A stretch of 64,000 bases of DNA from Acinetobacter lwoffii (GTDB taxonomy: Bacteria; Pseudomonadota; Gammaproteobacteria; Pseudomonadales; Moraxellaceae). The stretch's first letter is position 1. Every line of letters starts with the position of its first letter. Positions 62,996-64,000 of the stretch are shown piece by piece. Location: positions 2,542,001-2,606,000 of the forward strand of contig NZ_CP072549.1 in assembly GCF_019343495.1 (NCBI RefSeq), in the 5' to 3' direction. Position numbers and translations under genes: made by a program. The notes below the pieces were generated by a model that ran no database searches, was not told the origin of the DNA, and saw only the letters and a program-made list of their open reading frames with translations.

Positions 62996-64000
62996 TTAAT
63001 TAATTGGCTTCTTATCTGCTTGTTGGGCTTTGAGCTGTTGTTGTAGCTGGGCCAGACGCGCATTTAATAACTGAATTCTGTGATCCTTCTGATTGAGTGC
63101 CAATTCTAATTCAGTTACGTTTCTCTGTAATTTAACGGTTTTTTCTCGGGCTGTCATAACTTTTAATGACAATTCCTTTGATGTTTGATTGCGTTCTGTG
63201 TTCTGGTTTGCAGAAACTTGCCCGGAATCGCGCTGGTTCTCAGCCACTAGGCTCATTTCTGCCTGATTCAGGCGGTATTTAGTCTTGCCAGTAGGCTTAG
63301 ACGGTAGCTCGGTTTGCTTTGCCGCAGTGACTTTAATAGGCGCAGGTGTAGGATGAGTCGTATTTAAGTTCAATGCAGCACCCTTGCGTAGACGATCGGC
63401 ATTTCCTCCGATAAAGGCATGCTCATTGTCTTTTTTGATTTGCTGCATGACTTCGTTGACCGGGCGCTGCTGCTGTTCGGCAATTCGTGAAGCAATCCCC
63501 CACAGTGACTCATTGGATTGAACGACATAAGTAGGTGAAGTTTGATTTGAAGCTACTTTGACTGGTTGAGCTTTTGCAGTCACTGGAGCCGGAGTTTTCA
63601 CCGGATTGGCTGATCCAGTTGATTTTCTGGCTTGCTCCTCAGCAAACTTTTTCACCAATGGATCACTAGAGGCAGTTTGATGATCAGAATGGGACTCTAC
63701 AGCTTTCTGCACATCTGCTTTATTTGATGCTGATGCGCTTTGATTTGCTGGCATCGTACTAGCTGGTTTGTTTGTAGTCGAAGCTGCTGCAGGAGCAGGC
63801 GATGCAAGAGTTGCTTGTGAGGTCTTTACTGAATCTGAAAGCGCCGCTGCAGTTTTATCTGGGGCTTGAGTATCGGGTGCAGTTACAGCCTCGCTTTTCA
63901 GTATAGGCGCAATCGCTTGAGCCTGAATCGCTGGACTTGATGTCATTACAGCTGGCACAAATGCAGTTTTAGGAATAGAAGTGTTCGATAATACAGGTGG
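62996..64000 (-). CDS. fimV: FimV-like protein, LysM-containing N-terminal part (partial)
   Basis: The frame is open to the right edge, so the N-terminus lies outside the window. The visible part has Ala/Pro/Ser-rich stretches, a LysM peptidoglycan-binding domain (TYVVQSNESLWGIASRIAE through GNADRLRKGAAL) of the FimV type, and a C-terminal coiled coil (TAREKTVKLQRNVTELELAL, LNARLAQLQQQLKAQQ) ending ADKKPIN. In classical FimV the coiled coil continues into the membrane helix; here a stop intervenes and a second gene begins. Confidence 0.8.
   Translation of the reverse strand, partial: PPVLSNTSIPKTAFVPAVMTSSPAIQAQAIAPILKSEAVTAPDTQAPDKTAAALSDSVKTSQATLASPAPAAASTTNKPASTMPANQSASASNKADVQKAVESHSDHQTASSDPLVKKFAEEQARKSTGSANPVKTPAPVTAKAQPVKVASNQTSPTYVVQSNESLWGIASRIAEQQQRPVNEVMQQIKKDNEHAFIGGNADRLRKGAALNLNTTHPTPAPIKVTAAKQTELPSKPTGKTKYRLNQAEMSLVAENQRDSGQVSANQNTERNQTSKELSLKVMTAREKTVKLQRNVTELELALNQKDHRIQLLNARLAQLQQQLKAQQADKKPIN

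Noticed and set aside
1..64000. CRISPR array or prophage
   Set aside because: No regularly spaced repeats with spacers and no phage structural or integrase genes were seen.

Overview
The window looks like chromosome of an Acinetobacter-type gammaproteobacterium (Moraxellaceae). The reasons are the overall AT-rich backbone, the gene orders rne/rluC, rppH-ptsP, leuC-leuD-leuB beside a LysR gene and fimV-(asparaginase)-truA, and many small lipoproteins and membrane proteins. This assignment is inference from gene content; no database was consulted.

Layout. 1-6400: end of a membrane protein gene, a D-2-hydroxyacid dehydrogenase, two small envelope proteins, an AT-rich gene with a LOTUS RNA-binding domain, and glyQS. 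6.7-13.2 kb: transglutaminase-like protease, HPP-CBS membrane protein, a broken membrane protein gene, two transporters, a PspC protein and a lipoprotein. 13.4-13.7 kb: three identical tRNA-Lys(UUU) genes. 13.9-23.4 kb: acyl-CoA synthetase, rne with a long structured leader, rluC, an IS110-family insertion, and a HAD phosphatase. 23.8-37.5 kb: a complete arylpropionate (3-phenylpropionate/cinnamate type) catabolic locus. 37.9-45.1 kb: exporters, metallo-hydrolase, DoxX/DCC pair, catalase, and a 59-codon gene that resembles arfA. 45.2-51.5 kb: ptsP-rppH, HAD phosphatase, DUF2789 and ovoA. 51.6-57.1 kb: LysR, DUF2061 protein, leuC-leuD-lipoprotein-leuB. 57.2-64 kb: two paralogous lipoproteins, infA, an AraC regulator, truA, asparaginase and a FimV that is split into two genes.

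How the catabolic genes fit together. HcaE/HcaF/HcaC/HcaD form a Rieske dioxygenase with ferredoxin and reductase. HcaB oxidises the dihydrodiol, MhpB opens the catechol ring, MhpC cleaves the ring-fission product, and MhpD, MhpE and MhpF carry the C5 fragment to pyruvate and acetyl-CoA. An OprD-type porin and a divergent HcaR-like LysR regulator complete the set. In E. coli these functions lie in two separate loci (hca and mhp); here they are one locus. An IS4-family element has inserted into the terminator behind mhpC, and an IS110-family element lies just upstream between rluC and its HAD neighbour.

The two most interesting items are (1) the 59-codon gene at 44451-44630, which has a strong promoter and a perfect intrinsic terminator inside its reading frame before the stop codon, the arrangement known for the ribosome-rescue factor ArfA made from non-stop mRNA, and (2) the gene at 2420-3256, which seems to join an N-terminal HEPN-like helical domain with an R-x4-H motif to a C-terminal LOTUS/OST-HTH domain.
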